The translations under genes and the position numbers were made by a program. DNA of 64,000 bases. Origin: Erythrobacter sp. HL-111. Its GTDB lineage: Bacteria > Pseudomonadota > Alphaproteobacteria > Sphingomonadales > Sphingomonadaceae. The notes under the pieces are model-generated. The model saw nothing but the letters and a program-made list of their open reading frames with translations, had not been told where the DNA came from and searched no databases. Shown here piece after piece: positions 23,816 through 33,306 of the stretch (the first letter of the stretch is position 1; each line of letters begins with the position of its first letter). The stretch lies in assembly GCF_900105095.1 (NCBI RefSeq), contig NZ_LT629743.1, forward strand, positions 868,001 to 932,000. The letters are read 5' to 3'.

Positions 23816-26800
23816 TCAGGCGACCAGCCGCAGCTTCGCCTTGCCCGGCAGCGGCCCGAGCGCGACGTTCTCGATCCCCGGCACCCCGGCGAGCCGTTCC
23901 GCCATTTCGGTGTGGAGCGCGAAATCCCGCCCCAGCCGGACCGACGCGTGCCCCCCGCTTTCGAGCGCGAGGCGGACCAGCACCTCGCCGCGGCCCGAAC
24001 CGCCTGCTGCCTGCGCGATGACGAGCTCGGTCTTGAGCTCCTGCAGCGCCTCGAGCGTGGCGATGTCGGCCCGCAACTGCATCCGTGTCGACCCGCTCAC
24101 CCAGGCCAGCGGCCGCGCCCCGCGCACGGTGAGGCGCGGGGGCTCGGCCGGATCGGGCGCGTCGAGCTCGACATCGAGCAGCAGGCATTCCCCGCTCGCC
24201 GCCCAGCGTTCGAACTGCGGGACCAGCGATTCCTCGAAGCAGGCCGAGGAAAACTGGCCCGAAAGGTCGGAGAAATCGGCGCGGATGAATTCCTTGCCCC
24301 GTTTCGTACGGGCCTTGGTCGCGTTCTCGACCATCGCCGCCATGACCGCCGAACCGCTGCCTCCCGCCTCCATCAGGCTCTGGTAGGTGCGCGCCCCGTT
24401 GGCGAGCGCGACCTCGCGGTATTGCTGGATCGGGTGGCCGGAGAAGTAGAACCCGAAATTCTCGCGCTCCTTCGCCATGCGCTCGGCCCGGCTCCACTCG
24501 GCCGCCGATGCAAGCCGCAGCGTCTCGCCCGGCGCAACCTCGCCCCCGAACAGGCCGGCCTGCCCGCTGGTGCGTTCGCGCATGGCGGCTTCGGCCACGG
24601 CGAGCAGGTGTTCGGCATTGGCATGGACCAGCGCGCGGTCGGGTTCGATCCCGTCGAGCGCGCCGGCGCAGGCGAGCGCCTCGAACTGGCGGCGGTTCAT
24701 CGCACCGTGCGGGACACGCTCGCAGAAATCCTGGAGGCTCCTGAACGGACCCTTGGCCGTGCGTTCGGCGACGATCGCTTCCATCGCCTTCTCCCCGACA
24801 TTGCGGATCCCGGCGAGCGCATAGCGTACCGCGTAGCCGCGCTCGGTCTGCTCGACGGTGAAGCGCGCCTCGGAGGCGTTGATGCAGGGGGGAAGGATTT
24901 CGATCCCCTCCTCCGTCCCGGGATAGCGGCGCGCGTCGTCGACGAAGACGGCGAGCTTTTCCGACTGGTGCATGTCGAAGCACATCGAGGCGGCGTAGAA
25001 TTCCTCGGGGTAGTGCGCCTTGAGCCACGCGGTCTGGTAGGCGAGGAGCGCGTAGGCGGCGGCGTGGCTCTTGTTGAAGCCGTAACCGGCGAACTTGTTG
25101 ATCAAGTCGAACAGCTCGTTCGCCTTGGCCTCGCCGATCCCGGACACGCGCGCGCAGCCTGCGATGAAGACGGCGCGCTGCTTGTCCATCTCGGCCTGGT
25201 TCTTCTTGCCCATCGCCCGGCGCAGCAGGTCCGCATCGCCCAGCGAATAGCCCGCGAGGATCTGCGCGGCCTGCATCACCTGTTCCTGGTAGACGAAGAT
25301 GCCGTAGGTTTCCTCGAGGATCCCGGCGAGCTTTTCGTGCGGGTACTCGATCGGCTCCACGCCCGCCTTGCGCCGCCCGAACAGCGGGATGTTGTCCATC
25401 GGACCCGGGCGATAGAGCGAGACGAGCGCGATGATGTCGCCGAAATTGGTCGGCTTCACCGCTTTCAGCGTGCGCCTCATGCCTTCGGATTCGAGCTGGA
25501 ACACGCCGACCGTGTTGCCGACCTGCATGAGCTCGTAGACCGCCGGATCGTCGAGCGGCAGCGCGCCGAGGTCGATGTCGATGCCGCGCAGCGCGAGCAG
25601 GTCGACCGCCTTGCGCAGCACCGACAGCGTCTTGAGCCCGAGGAAATCGAACTTGACGAGGCCCGAACTCTCGACATGCTTCATGTCGTATTGCGTCACC
25701 GGCATGTCCGAGCGCGGGTCGCGGTAGAGCGGGACGAGCTGCGACAACGGCCGGTCCCCGATCACGACGCCGGCCGCATGGGTCGAGGAATTGCGCGGCA
25801 TCCCCTCCAGCTGCATGGCGAGATCGACGAGGCGCCGCACCTCGTTGTCGTTGTCGTATTCCCGCCTGAAATCGGGCGCGCCGTTGAGCGCGCGCGGCAG
25901 CGTCCAGGGATCGGTCGGATGGTTGGGGACCATCTTGCACAGCTTGTCCACCCGGCCATACCCCATCTGCAGGATGCGCCCGCAATCGCGCAGCACGGCG
26001 CGGGCCTTCAGCTTGCCGAAGGTGATGATCTGCGCGACGTGATCGTGCCCGTATTTCTTCTGGACATAGCGGATCACCTCGCCGCGCCGGGTTTCGCAGA
26101 AGTCGATGTCGAAATCGGGCATCGAGACGCGTTCGGGATTGAGGAAGCGTTCGAACAGCAGGCCCAGCCGGATCGGGTCGAGATCGGTGATGGTGAGCGC
26201 CCAGGCGACCAGCGATCCCGCCCCGGACCCGCGCCCCGGCCCGACCGGGATGCCCTGCTCCTTCGCCCACTTGATGAAATCGGCGACGATCAGGAAATAG
26301 CCCGGAAAGCCCATCCTGACGATGATGCCGATCTCGTAGTCGAGCCGCTCGAAATAGGCCCTGCGCTCCTCCTCCGGCAATGCGCCGTAGGGCGCCAGAC
26401 GCGCCTCCAGCCCCCGGCGCGAATCCTCCGCCAGCATCCGCGCCTCGCCTTCGAGGTCGCCCGCAAGGCTCGGCAGGATCGGCGCGCGGTCGGGCGGGGC
26501 GCAGGCGCAGCGCTGCGCGATGACGAGCGTGTTGGCGGTCGCCTCGGGCAGGTCGGCGAAAAGCTCGGCCATCATCCGGTCGGACTTGACGAAGGCCTGC
26601 GGGTTGGAATGCGGGCGGTCCTCGGCCTCGATCTGCGAGGAATGGGCAATGCACAGCATGGCGTCATGCGCCTTGTGCATGTGCGGCTCGGCGAAGTTCG
26701 CCGGGTTGGTCGCGACCAGCGGCAGCTCGCGGGCATAGGCGAGGTCGATCAGCGCCTCCTCGGCAGCCTCGCAGACGGGATCGCCGTGGCGCGCGATCTC

Positions 26801-27340
26801 GATGTAGAGCCGGCCCGGGAACAGCCGGTCGAGCCGGTCGCACAGCGCCCTTGCCGCCCTGTCCTGCCCTTCGGCGAGCAGCCGCGTCAGCGCCCCCTCG
26901 CCCGCCCCGGTGAGCGCGATCAGCCCGTCGGTCCGCCCTTCGAGGTCGGCGAGCGTCACGTGCGGGTCGAATTCGGTCGGCCGGTCGAGATGCGCCTTGC
27001 TGACGAGGTGGCACAGGTTGTCGTAACCGCGCTCGTCCTGCGCGAAGAGGGGGAGGTAGTCGATCGGGATCGTGTTCGATCCGATCGCGCCCTGGCTGGC
27101 CGCGCCCGACGGCCCTTCGCGCGCGACGCCGAGCAGCGTCCCGATGATCGGCTGCACGCCCTCCCCCCGGCAGGCAGCGGCGAACATGACCGCGCCGTAG
27201 AGCCCGTCGCGGTCGCAGATCGCGATGGCGGGAAAGCCGCGCTCCTTCGCCAGTTTGGCGATGTTCTTGGGATCGATCGCCCCTTCGAGCATCGAATAGG
27301 ACGAAAGCACGCGCAGGGGGACGAAGGGAGCGAAAGCCAT
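23816..27340 (-). CDS. dnaE: DNA polymerase III subunit alpha
   Basis: The 1174-residue replicative polymerase subunit. It runs PHP domain (1-~280), polymerase palm with the acidic pair in MPDFDIDFCETRRGEV, fingers and tau-binding regions, helix-hairpin-helix (GVQ-type segment AGIRNVGEKAME), and a C-terminal OB-fold region. In the PHP domain the usual HxH metal motif reads LRVLSSYSMLEGA, so the metal site is degenerate. This is common in alphaproteobacterial DnaE1, with proofreading left to epsilon. Length is normal. A very long open frame on the opposite strand is a composition artefact. Confidence 0.97.
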   Translation of the reverse strand: MAFAPFVPLRVLSSYSMLEGAIDPKNIAKLAKERGFPAIAICDRDGLYGAVMFAAACRGEGVQPIIGTLLGVAREGPSGAASQGAIGSNTIPIDYLPLFAQDERGYDNLCHLVSKAHLDRPTEFDPHVTLADLEGRTDGLIALTGAGEGALTRLLAEGQDRAARALCDRLDRLFPGRLYIEIARHGDPVCEAAEEALIDLAYARELPLVATNPANFAEPHMHKAHDAMLCIAHSSQIEAEDRPHSNPQAFVKSDRMMAELFADLPEATANTLVIAQRCACAPPDRAPILPSLAGDLEGEARMLAEDSRRGLEARLAPYGALPEEERRAYFERLDYEIGIIVRMGFPGYFLIVADFIKWAKEQGIPVGPGRGSGAGSLVAWALTITDLDPIRLGLLFERFLNPERVSMPDFDIDFCETRRGEVIRYVQKKYGHDHVAQIITFGKLKARAVLRDCGRILQMGYGRVDKLCKMVPNHPTDPWTLPRALNGAPDFRREYDNDNEVRRLVDLAMQLEGMPRNSSTHAAGVVIGDRPLSQLVPLYRDPRSDMPVTQYDMKHVESSGLVKFDFLGLKTLSVLRKAVDLLALRGIDIDLGALPLDDPAVYELMQVGNTVGVFQLESEGMRRTLKAVKPTNFGDIIALVSLYRPGPMDNIPLFGRRKAGVEPIEYPHEKLAGILEETYGIFVYQEQVMQAAQILAGYSLGDADLLRRAMGKKNQAEMDKQRAVFIAGCARVSGIGEAKANELFDLINKFAGYGFNKSHAAAYALLAYQTAWLKAHYPEEFYAASMCFDMHQSEKLAVFVDDARRYPGTEEGIEILPPCINASEARFTVEQTERGYAVRYALAGIRNVGEKAMEAIVAERTAKGPFRSLQDFCERVPHGAMNRRQFEALACAGALDGIEPDRALVHANAEHLLAVAEAAMRERTSGQAGLFGGEVAPGETLRLASAAEWSRAERMAKERENFGFYFSGHPIQQYREVALANGARTYQSLMEAGGSGSAVMAAMVENATKARTKRGKEFIRADFSDLSGQFSSACFEESLVPQFERWAASGECLLLDVELDAPDPAEPPRLTVRGARPLAWVSGSTRMQLRADIATLEALQELKTELVIAQAAGGSGRGEVLVRLALESGGHASVRLGRDFALHTEMAERLAGVPGIENVALGPLPGKAKLRLVA

Positions 27341-27403
27341 CGGCGCAATCTAGGAAATCGTCGCGGATTCGGTAAGCGTCCCGCGGCCCGACTTCTCCAC
27401 AGC

Positions 27404-27883
27404 TCAGAGCAGCTTTTCGATGTCCTTCGCGATGCCTGCGGGGGTGTCCTGCGGGCCGTAACGCTTCACCACCCTGCCCTCGCGGTCGATCAGGAACTTG
27501 GTGAAGTTCCACTTGATCGAGGTCGAACCCATCAGTCCCTTGGCCTGTTTCTTCATCCAGTCGAACAGCGGGGACGCGGCGGGGCCGTTCACGTCCACCT
27601 TCGCCATCAGCGGGAAGGAGACGCCGTAATTGACCCGGCAGAACTGCGCGATCTCGTCGGCACTGCCCGGTTCCTGCGCGCCGAACTGGTTGCAGGGAAA
27701 GGCGAGAACCTCGAAATCGCGGTCCCTGAAGCGCTGGTAGAGCGCCTCGAGCCCGTCATATTGCGGGGTGAAACCGCATTTCGACGCCGTGTTGACGACG
27801 AGCAGGACCTTGCCCTGCTTGCTTGCAAGATCGAGCTGCTCGCCGCGATTGGTGGTGACGGTGAAATCGGCAATCGTGGTCAT
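27404..27883 (-). CDS. Glutathione peroxidase family protein
   Basis: A 159-residue thiol peroxidase of the glutathione-peroxidase fold (BtuE-like). Peroxidatic Cys is C36 in NTASKCGFTPQY. The other conserved catalytic positions are in LAFPCNQFGAQEPG and WNFTKFLID. The Cys form and the second Cys (FPCNQ) suggest a thioredoxin-dependent 2-Cys mechanism. The ribosome site GGGGAT precedes ATG 27883. It lies just upstream of dnaE on the same strand, with 63 bp between. Confidence 0.92.
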   Translation of the reverse strand: MTTIADFTVTTNRGEQLDLASKQGKVLLVVNTASKCGFTPQYDGLEALYQRFRDRDFEVLAFPCNQFGAQEPGSADEIAQFCRVNYGVSFPLMAKVDVNGPAASPLFDWMKKQAKGLMGSTSIKWNFTKFLIDREGRVVKRYGPQDTPAGIAKDIEKLL

Positions 27884-27963
27884 GGATGATCCCCTGCTGC
27901 GATGGGCGCTCCCCTTGCTCCGCCAGCGGGGCAGCCCAAGTCAAGCCGGGATCGCGCCGCGCA

Positions 27964-28244
27964 TCACCCGCGAAAGGGGAAATCGGCGTGCTTGCTCAGC
28001 TCGACCGCCTCCGCGGCCGAATATTCGCGGTCGCCCGCCCTTTCGATGACGTAGCGGTCGCGCTCCCCGTCGGGCAGGGAGACGATGTGGCGGATCATCT
28101 CGGCGAAGGTGCCGCGGCGGATCGCCTTGGTCCCGTCGAGAATGCCGTCCCGTCGGCGGCCGATTGCAGGACGGCGCGGTCCTCCCACGCGGTCTCGCCG
28201 CTCTTTTCGGGCGTGCCCTCGAATGTGCTGGGATGGTCTGACAT
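27964..28244 (-). pseudogene. Small conserved hypothetical gene, frameshifted
   Basis: A strong ribosome site (GGAGGAG) precedes ATG 28244, which opens MSDHPSTFEGTPEKSGETAW and continues EDRAVLQSAADG. That frame then runs into Ala/Pro noise and stops. The continuation DGILDGTKAIRRGTFAEMIRHIVS...HADFPFRG lies in another frame and ends at 27964. Reading GGGG instead of GGG at 28149-28151 would join them into a natural 93-residue protein; the span is exactly one base short of 94 codons. This is either a true one-base deletion or a sequencing error. If only the second part is translated it would begin near 28188 (74 residues). Function unknown. Confidence 0.65.
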
Positions 28245-28296
28245 GGTCGCTCCTCCTTCATGCGATCAATGAGCAGGAGCGATTTCGGGTCCGGCC

Positions 28297-28986
28297 CTAT
28301 TCGAGATGGCCTTCCCTCAGCCGCACCACCCGGTCCATCCGCGCGGCGAGCCGCTCGTTGTGGGTCGCCACCAGCGCCGCGCTGCCCTCCCCCCGCACGA
28401 GGTCGAGGAACTGCGCCAGCACGGTGTCGGCGGTAGCCTCGTCGAGATTGCCGGTCGGCTCGTCCGCCAGAACCAGCGTGGGCCGGTTGGCGAGCGCGCG
28501 GGCGACCGCGACACGCTGCTGCTCGCCGCCCGAAAGCTGGCTCGGGCGGTGGGTCAGGCGATGTTCGAGCCCGAGCGCACCCAGCAGGCTGTCGGCGCGT
28601 TCCTCCGCCCCGGCGCGGCTGGCCCCGGCGATCATCTGGGGCATGATGACATTCTCGCGCGCATCGAAATCGGGCAGCAGGTGGTGGAACTGGTAGACGA
28701 AGCCGAGATGTTCGCGCCGCAGCTTGGTCCGCCCGTCGGTCGGCAATTTCTCGGCCTGCTGCCCGGCGATGCCGATCGAGCCCGAAAAGCCCCCTTCGAG
28801 CAGGCCCACCGCCTGCAGCATGGTCGACTTGCCCGAACCCGACGGGCCGAGCAGCGCGACGATCTCGCCCGGCATGATGTCGAGATCGACGCCGCGCAGC
28901 ACGTCGATGCGCTGGCCGCCCTGCTCGAAACTGCGCGTAAGACCGCGCAGCGAGACGATCGGCGCGGCCTCGTTGCCCCTATTCAT
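28297..28986 (-). CDS. lolD: Lipoprotein-releasing ABC transporter ATP-binding protein
   Basis: The 229-residue ATPase of the LolCDE complex, which extracts lipoproteins from the inner membrane for delivery to the outer membrane. Walker A is GPSGSGKST (47-55), the Q-loop [10 protein letters not shown], the signature LSGGEQQRV, Walker [13 protein letters not shown] and the H-loop VATHNE. The ATG overlaps the permease stop by 8 bp, so the two are coupled. LolD is preferred over MacB/FtsE because of the paired LolC/E-type permease. Confidence 0.92.
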   Translation of the reverse strand: MNRGNEAAPIVSLRGLTRSFEQGGQRIDVLRGVDLDIMPGEIVALLGPSGSGKSTMLQAVGLLEGGFSGSIGIAGQQAEKLPTDGRTKLRREHLGFVYQFHHLLPDFDARENVIMPQMIAGASRAGAEERADSLLGALGLEHRLTHRPSQLSGGEQQRVAVARALANRPTLVLADEPTGNLDEATADTVLAQFLDLVRGEGSAALVATHNERLAARMDRVVRLREGHLE

Positions 28987-30217
28987 AGCGCAGCACCTGC
29001 ACCGGATCGGTGTTCGCCGCCTTCAACGCGGGATAGAGCGTCGCCAGAAAGCTCAGCACCAGCGCGAGCGCGGTGATCGCGGCGATCTCCACCGGATCGG
29101 CCCGCGCGGGCATGGTCGAGAGGAAACGCACCTCCGGGTCCCACAATTCCTGACCCGTGACGAAGGCGATGGCCTGCACGATCTGTTCGCGGAACAGCAG
29201 GACCACGGCGCCCAGCAGCAGCCCGGCAATTGTCCCGATCGCGCCGATCGTCGTGCCGGTGGTGACGAAGATCTTGAGCAGGCTGCGCCGCGTCGCCCCC
29301 ATCGTGCGCATGATCGCGATGTCGCGCGTCTTGGCGCGGACCAGCATGACGAGGCTCGACAGGATGTTGAAAGCGGCCACCAGGACCATGAAACTTAATG
29401 CAAAACCCATCGCCGCGCGTTCCACCTGGAGCGCCTCGAACAGGGCGGCGTTGATCGTCTTCCAGTCGGCGATCACCGCCCGGCCCGCGAGCTTTTCGCG
29501 CACCGGCGCGAGGATTTCGCCGACCCGGTCCGCGTTTTCGACCGTCACCTCGATCATGCCGATACTCTCGTCCATCAGCAGCAGCGTCTGCGCGTCGGGT
29601 ATCGGCATGATGATGAACTTCTCGTCGTAGTCGTAGACGCCCACCTCGAAGATCGCCCCGATCTCGTAGGGGACCTGCCGGATCGAGGTGCCGAAGGGCG
29701 TCGAGCGGCCCTGCGGGTTGATGATCGTGATCGTGTCGCCCACCCGCGCGCCGATGTTCTGCGCGAGCCGCGAGCCGATCGCGATCACGCCGGCATCGGG
29801 GGCAAGCGCCTCGATCTCGCCCGCGACGACCTGGTCGCCCAGTTCCGCGATGTCCTCGTCGGTCTGCCCGCGCACCAGGATCGCGACCGTGCGCCCGTTG
29901 TAGCTGACCAGCAGCGGCTGTTCGATCAGCGGGCTGGCGTTCACCACGCCGTCGGTTTCGCGCACGTCCGCAAGCACGTTTTCCCAGTCGTCGAGCTGGC
30001 CGCCATAGGCCTGCACGATCGCATGGCCGTTCAGCCCCACGATCTTGTCGAGCAATTCGCCGCGAAACCCGTTCATCACGCTCATCACGATCACCAGCAT
30101 CGCGACCGATAGCATCACCACCCCGACCGAAATCCCCGCGACCAGCGCGATGAACGCCTCGCCCTTGCCGGGCCAGAGGTAACGTTTGGAAATCATCCAT
30201 TCGAACGGGGAAAGCAT
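28979..30217 (-). CDS. lolC: Lipoprotein-releasing ABC transporter permease, LolC/LolE family
   Basis: A 412-residue inner-membrane permease of the LolCDE system. One N-terminal membrane segment ([20 protein letters not shown]) is followed by a large periplasmic domain (~50-265). Three C-terminal membrane segments follow ([60 protein letters not shown]), and the tail is [14 protein letters not shown] single LolC/E-type permease, as in many alphaproteobacteria, would form a homodimer (LolF type). The start 30217 matches the typical [16 protein letters not shown] opening. Confidence 0.92.
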   Translation of the reverse strand: MLSPFEWMISKRYLWPGKGEAFIALVAGISVGVVMLSVAMLVIVMSVMNGFRGELLDKIVGLNGHAIVQAYGGQLDDWENVLADVRETDGVVNASPLIEQPLLVSYNGRTVAILVRGQTDEDIAELGDQVVAGEIEALAPDAGVIAIGSRLAQNIGARVGDTITIINPQGRSTPFGTSIRQVPYEIGAIFEVGVYDYDEKFIIMPIPDAQTLLLMDESIGMIEVTVENADRVGEILAPVREKLAGRAVIADWKTINAALFEALQVERAAMGFALSFMVLVAAFNILSSLVMLVRAKTRDIAIMRTMGATRRSLLKIFVTTGTTIGAIGTIAGLLLGAVVLLFREQIVQAIAFVTGQELWDPEVRFLSTMPARADPVEIAAITALALVLSFLATLYPALKAANTDPVQVLRYE

Positions 30218-30453
30218 GACGGGTGAGGTATCTCGCGGGTGAATGCTGAACGCTGGCTGCAGGCGCTGGCTGTAGGCGCTGCCCCCTTGCCCGGCAATGG
30301 TGCGCGGCGCAATGCCGGTCCCGCCCGCGGGGCGTGTCATCCGGCCGCCGCGAAAAAGCGGGGCACGAAGCGCGCACGCGCCCTTGTAATCCGGCGGTAA
30401 CATCGCCATTGGGGGGGCGACGGTCGGGGGGCAGCTCAGCGGGTTCGAACACC

Positions 30454-31983
30454 ATGACCAATTCATCGCCGAAAAGCGAGACTCCCGGGCGCACCCGGGA
30501 CCGCCTCGACGCGAATCTCACCCACCCCTTTCTCGACGCGGACGGCGACAAGCTGCGCGAGGAATGCGGCGTGTTCGGCGCGATCAACGCGGCCGACGCC
30601 TCGGCCGCGACCGCACTGGGCCTCCACGCGCTCCAGCACCGCGGCCAGGAAGCGGTCGGGATCACCAGTTTCGACGGGCGCGAATTCTACTCGCGCCGCG
30701 GGCTCGGCCACGTGGCGGAGAATTTCTCCTCCTCCGAGGCGATCGGCGAATTGCCCGGCCACATGGCGGCGGGCCACGTGCGCTATTCGACCACCGGCGG
30801 AGCGGGCCTCAGGAACGTGCAGCCGCTCTATGCCGAACTCGCCAGCGGCGGTTTCGCGGTCGCGCACAACGGCAACATCTCGAATTCGCAGGCCCTGCGC
30901 GCCGATCTCGTCTCCAAGGGTTCGATCTTCCAGTCCACTTCCGACACCGAGGTCATCATCCACCTCGTCGCGACCTCGCGCTATCCCACCACCGCCGACC
31001 GGCTGATCGATGCCCTGCGCCTCGTCGAAGGCGCCTATGCGCTGATCGTGATGACGCCCGAGGGCATGATCGCCTGCCGCGACCCGCTCGGCATCCGGCC
31101 GCTCGTGATGGGCCGGATGGGCGATGCGATCCTGTTTGCAAGCGAATCGGTCGCCTTCGATGTCGTGGGCGCGGAACTGATCCGCGAGGTCGAGCCGGGC
31201 GAAATGCTCCAGGTCGGCTTCGACGGGGAAATCCGCAGCGTGCGCCCGTTCGGCTCGCCCCCGGCGCGGCCCTGCATCTTCGAACACGTCTATTTCAGCC
31301 GTCCCGACAGCTATTTCGCCGGGCGCAGCGTCTACGAGGCGAGGAAGGCGATCGGCACGCAGCTCGCGATCGAGGCACCGTGCGACGTCGATCTCGTCGT
31401 GCCCGTGCCCGACAGCGGCGTGCCCGCCGCGATCGGCTATGCCCAGCAATCGGGCATCCCCTTCGAACTCGGCATCATCCGCTCGCACTATGTCGGGCGG
31501 ACCTTCATCCAGCCGTCGGACAGCGCGCGCCATTCCGGGGTCAAGCGCAAGCACAACGCCAATCGCGGCCTGGTGGCGGGCAAGCGGATCGTGCTGATCG
31601 ACGATTCGATCGTGCGCGGCACCACCAGCATGAAGATCGTCGAGATGATGCGCGAGGCCGGCGCGCGCGAGGTCCATTTCCGGGTCGCCAGCCCGCCGAC
31701 GGCGCATTCGTGCTTCTATGGCGTCGATACGCCCGAACGCTCGAAACTGCTCGCCGCCCGGCTCGAGCTCGAGCCGATGCGCGAATTCATCAAGGCCGAC
31801 AGCCTCGCCTTCATCTCGATCGACGGGCTCTATCGCGCGGTCGGGCAGAAGGACCGCGACAAGGCCTGCCCGCAATTCTGCGACGCCTGCTTCACCGGCG
31901 AATATCCGACCTCGCTCACCGATTTCCGCATGAGCGAACAGCGCGCGGCGCAGCTTCCCTTTGCCGATCCCAAGGCGGCCTGA
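30454..31983 (+). CDS. purF: Amidophosphoribosyltransferase
   Basis: A 509-residue first enzyme of de novo purine synthesis (PRPP plus glutamine to phosphoribosylamine). The N-terminal nucleophile glutaminase Cys is C38 in REECGVFGAI, so a propeptide of about 37 residues would be removed. The PRPP-binding loop IVLIDDSIVRGTT and the Fe-S-type cysteines CPQFCDACFTGEYP near the C-terminus are present. The 236 bp between it and divergent lolC should hold both promoters; no purine riboswitch was recognised there. Confidence 0.96.
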   Translation: MTNSSPKSETPGRTRDRLDANLTHPFLDADGDKLREECGVFGAINAADASAATALGLHALQHRGQEAVGITSFDGREFYSRRGLGHVAENFSSSEAIGELPGHMAAGHVRYSTTGGAGLRNVQPLYAELASGGFAVAHNGNISNSQALRADLVSKGSIFQSTSDTEVIIHLVATSRYPTTADRLIDALRLVEGAYALIVMTPEGMIACRDPLGIRPLVMGRMGDAILFASESVAFDVVGAELIREVEPGEMLQVGFDGEIRSVRPFGSPPARPCIFEHVYFSRPDSYFAGRSVYEARKAIGTQLAIEAPCDVDLVVPVPDSGVPAAIGYAQQSGIPFELGIIRSHYVGRTFIQPSDSARHSGVKRKHNANRGLVAGKRIVLIDDSIVRGTTSMKIVEMMREAGAREVHFRVASPPTAHSCFYGVDTPERSKLLAARLELEPMREFIKADSLAFISIDGLYRAVGQKDRDKACPQFCDACFTGEYPTSLTDFRMSEQRAAQLPFADPKAA

Positions 31984-32025
31984 TAGGCGCATCGCCCCAG
32001 CTCGATTCCGAGGCAGCGAAACACC

Positions 32026-32739
32026 ATGACCGACGCCAAGCCACTCGCGGGAAAGACCGCACTCGTCACCGGCGCAAGCCGCGGCATCGGGGCCGCGACC
32101 GCGCAAGCGCTCGCCGAGGCGGGGGCGCACGTGATCCTCGTCGCGCGGCGGGTGAAGGCGCTCGAAGAGGTCGAGGACGCGATCCATGCGGCCGGCGGCA
32201 CCTCCACCATCGCGCCGCTCGACCTTACCGAAGCGGACAGCGTCGCGCGGCTCGCCGGGGCCATCGCCGGGCGCTGGGACACGATGGATATCCTCGTCCT
32301 GTCAGCGGCTTACCTGCCGGACCTCACACCGCTTTCGCAGGTCGATCCCAAGCAGTTCAACCAGGCGATCATGACCAACCTCGTCGCGACGCAGGCCCTG
32401 CTTGCCGCCTTCGATCCCCTGCTGCGGAAAGCCCCCGGCGCGCGCGTCGTCGGGCTGACCAGCAGCGTCGGGGCGGAGCCGCGCCCGTTCTGGGGCGCCT
32501 ATGCCGCGACCAAGGCGGCGTTCGACAACCTCATTCTCACCTATGGCGCGGAGGTCGAGCGGCTGAGCCCGGTGCGCGTCGCCGTGCTCGATCCGGGCGC
32601 GACCCGGACCGAAATGCGCGCCCGCGCCTATCCGGGCGAGGATCCCGCGAGCGTCAAGCCGCCCGAGACGGTCGCGGCGCGAATCACCGCGCTGGTGCAG
32701 GAGGATTTCCCCTCCGGCCACCGCGAAAGGGTCGATTGA
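32026..32739 (+). CDS. Short-chain dehydrogenase/reductase
   Basis: A 237-residue SDR oxidoreductase. The cofactor motif TGASRGIGAATA (~15-26), the NAG-equivalent VLSAAYLPD, and catalytic Ser/Tyr/Lys in TSSVGAEPRPFWGAYAATKAAF are present. The C-terminal VLDPGATRTEMRARAYPGEDP is typical of alphaproteobacterial members encoded next to purF. Substrate unknown. It lies 42 bp downstream of purF and may be co-transcribed. The 112 bp after it contain a nested inverted repeat (CGACAGG...CCTGTCG, about 32750-32787). Confidence 0.9.
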   Translation: MTDAKPLAGKTALVTGASRGIGAATAQALAEAGAHVILVARRVKALEEVEDAIHAAGGTSTIAPLDLTEADSVARLAGAIAGRWDTMDILVLSAAYLPDLTPLSQVDPKQFNQAIMTNLVATQALLAAFDPLLRKAPGARVVGLTSSVGAEPRPFWGAYAATKAAFDNLILTYGAEVERLSPVRVAVLDPGATRTEMRARAYPGEDPASVKPPETVAARITALVQEDFPSGHRERVD

Positions 32740-32851
32740 TCGGCCCTGCCGACAGGTCTCGCCACCCTGGCGGCACGGCCTGTCGTCATGCAACGCGGCT
32801 TGCCGTCGCATTAACCAATCCGTGAAATGTCGCGTTAAGCCTCATAGGTGA

Positions 32852-33259
32852 ATGTCTTTTTCCGGGCCCAGCAGCAAGAATCCGCGGCTTACTGGACAAG
32901 GTTCACGACAAATGCCCCTCGATACCGATCGCTATCGCCTCGCCGCGCAGGAAGACCGCTGCGGCCAGCGCACCAAGCTCACCATTCCCGCGACGCTCCG
33001 CGCGTCGGGCGGCCGCGCCTTCCAGAGCGTGGTCCACGACCTGTCCATCTCGGGCTTCTCGGCGGCCTCGATCAACCGGATGCACGAAGGCCAGGTCTGC
33101 TGGCTCACCCTGCCCGGCCTCGAATCGCTCCAGGCCGAGGTCGTGTGGTGGGACAACTGCATCGTCGGCTGCGCCTTCTCGGAACTGCTCAGCCCGATCG
33201 TGCACGACAACATCCTGCAGCGTTACAGCAACACCGGCGTCTATCGCCCGATGGCCTGA
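32852..33259 (+). CDS. PilZ-domain protein
   Basis: A 135-residue single PilZ-type domain, a probable cyclic-di-GMP sensor. The RxxxR-like arginine region is DRCGQRTKLTIPATLRASG, followed by the (D/N)xSxxG motif DLSISGFSA (residues ~63-71) and VWWDNCIVGCAF. The ATG at 32852 follows AGGTG; an internal ATG at 32912 is an alternative giving 115 residues. Such proteins can modulate motility or exopolysaccharide production, and an XrtA exopolysaccharide cluster lies about 27 kb away; a link is speculative. Confidence 0.82.
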   Translation: MSFSGPSSKNPRLTGQGSRQMPLDTDRYRLAAQEDRCGQRTKLTIPATLRASGGRAFQSVVHDLSISGFSAASINRMHEGQVCWLTLPGLESLQAEVVWWDNCIVGCAFSELLSPIVHDNILQRYSNTGVYRPMA

Positions 33260-33279
33260 AACATCCGCGCGGGACGCAA

Positions 33280-33300
33280 GGCGGGGCGCGCTGCCCCGCC
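33280..33300. terminator. GC-rich hairpin between convergent genes
   Basis: GGCGGGGC-GCGCT-GCCCCGCC forms a perfect 8-bp stem in the 47-bp gap between the PilZ gene stop and the serine hydrolase stop. Only a short TTT follows on the plus strand, so it is a moderate candidate for bidirectional termination. Confidence 0.5.
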
Positions 33301-33306
33301 CGCGTT

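Noticed and set aside
23912..27889. A 1325-codon open frame on the plus strand
   Set aside because: It lies opposite dnaE and the glutathione peroxidase gene, both of which are clear by homology. Long antisense frames are expected at this G+C content, and the translation is Arg/Asp/Leu-rich without any recognisable domain.
30430..30460. AGCTCAGCGGGTTCGAAC, resembling tRNA B-box/T-loop sequence
   Set aside because: No matching T-stem, anticodon arm or acceptor stem can be formed around it, and the purF ATG follows at once.
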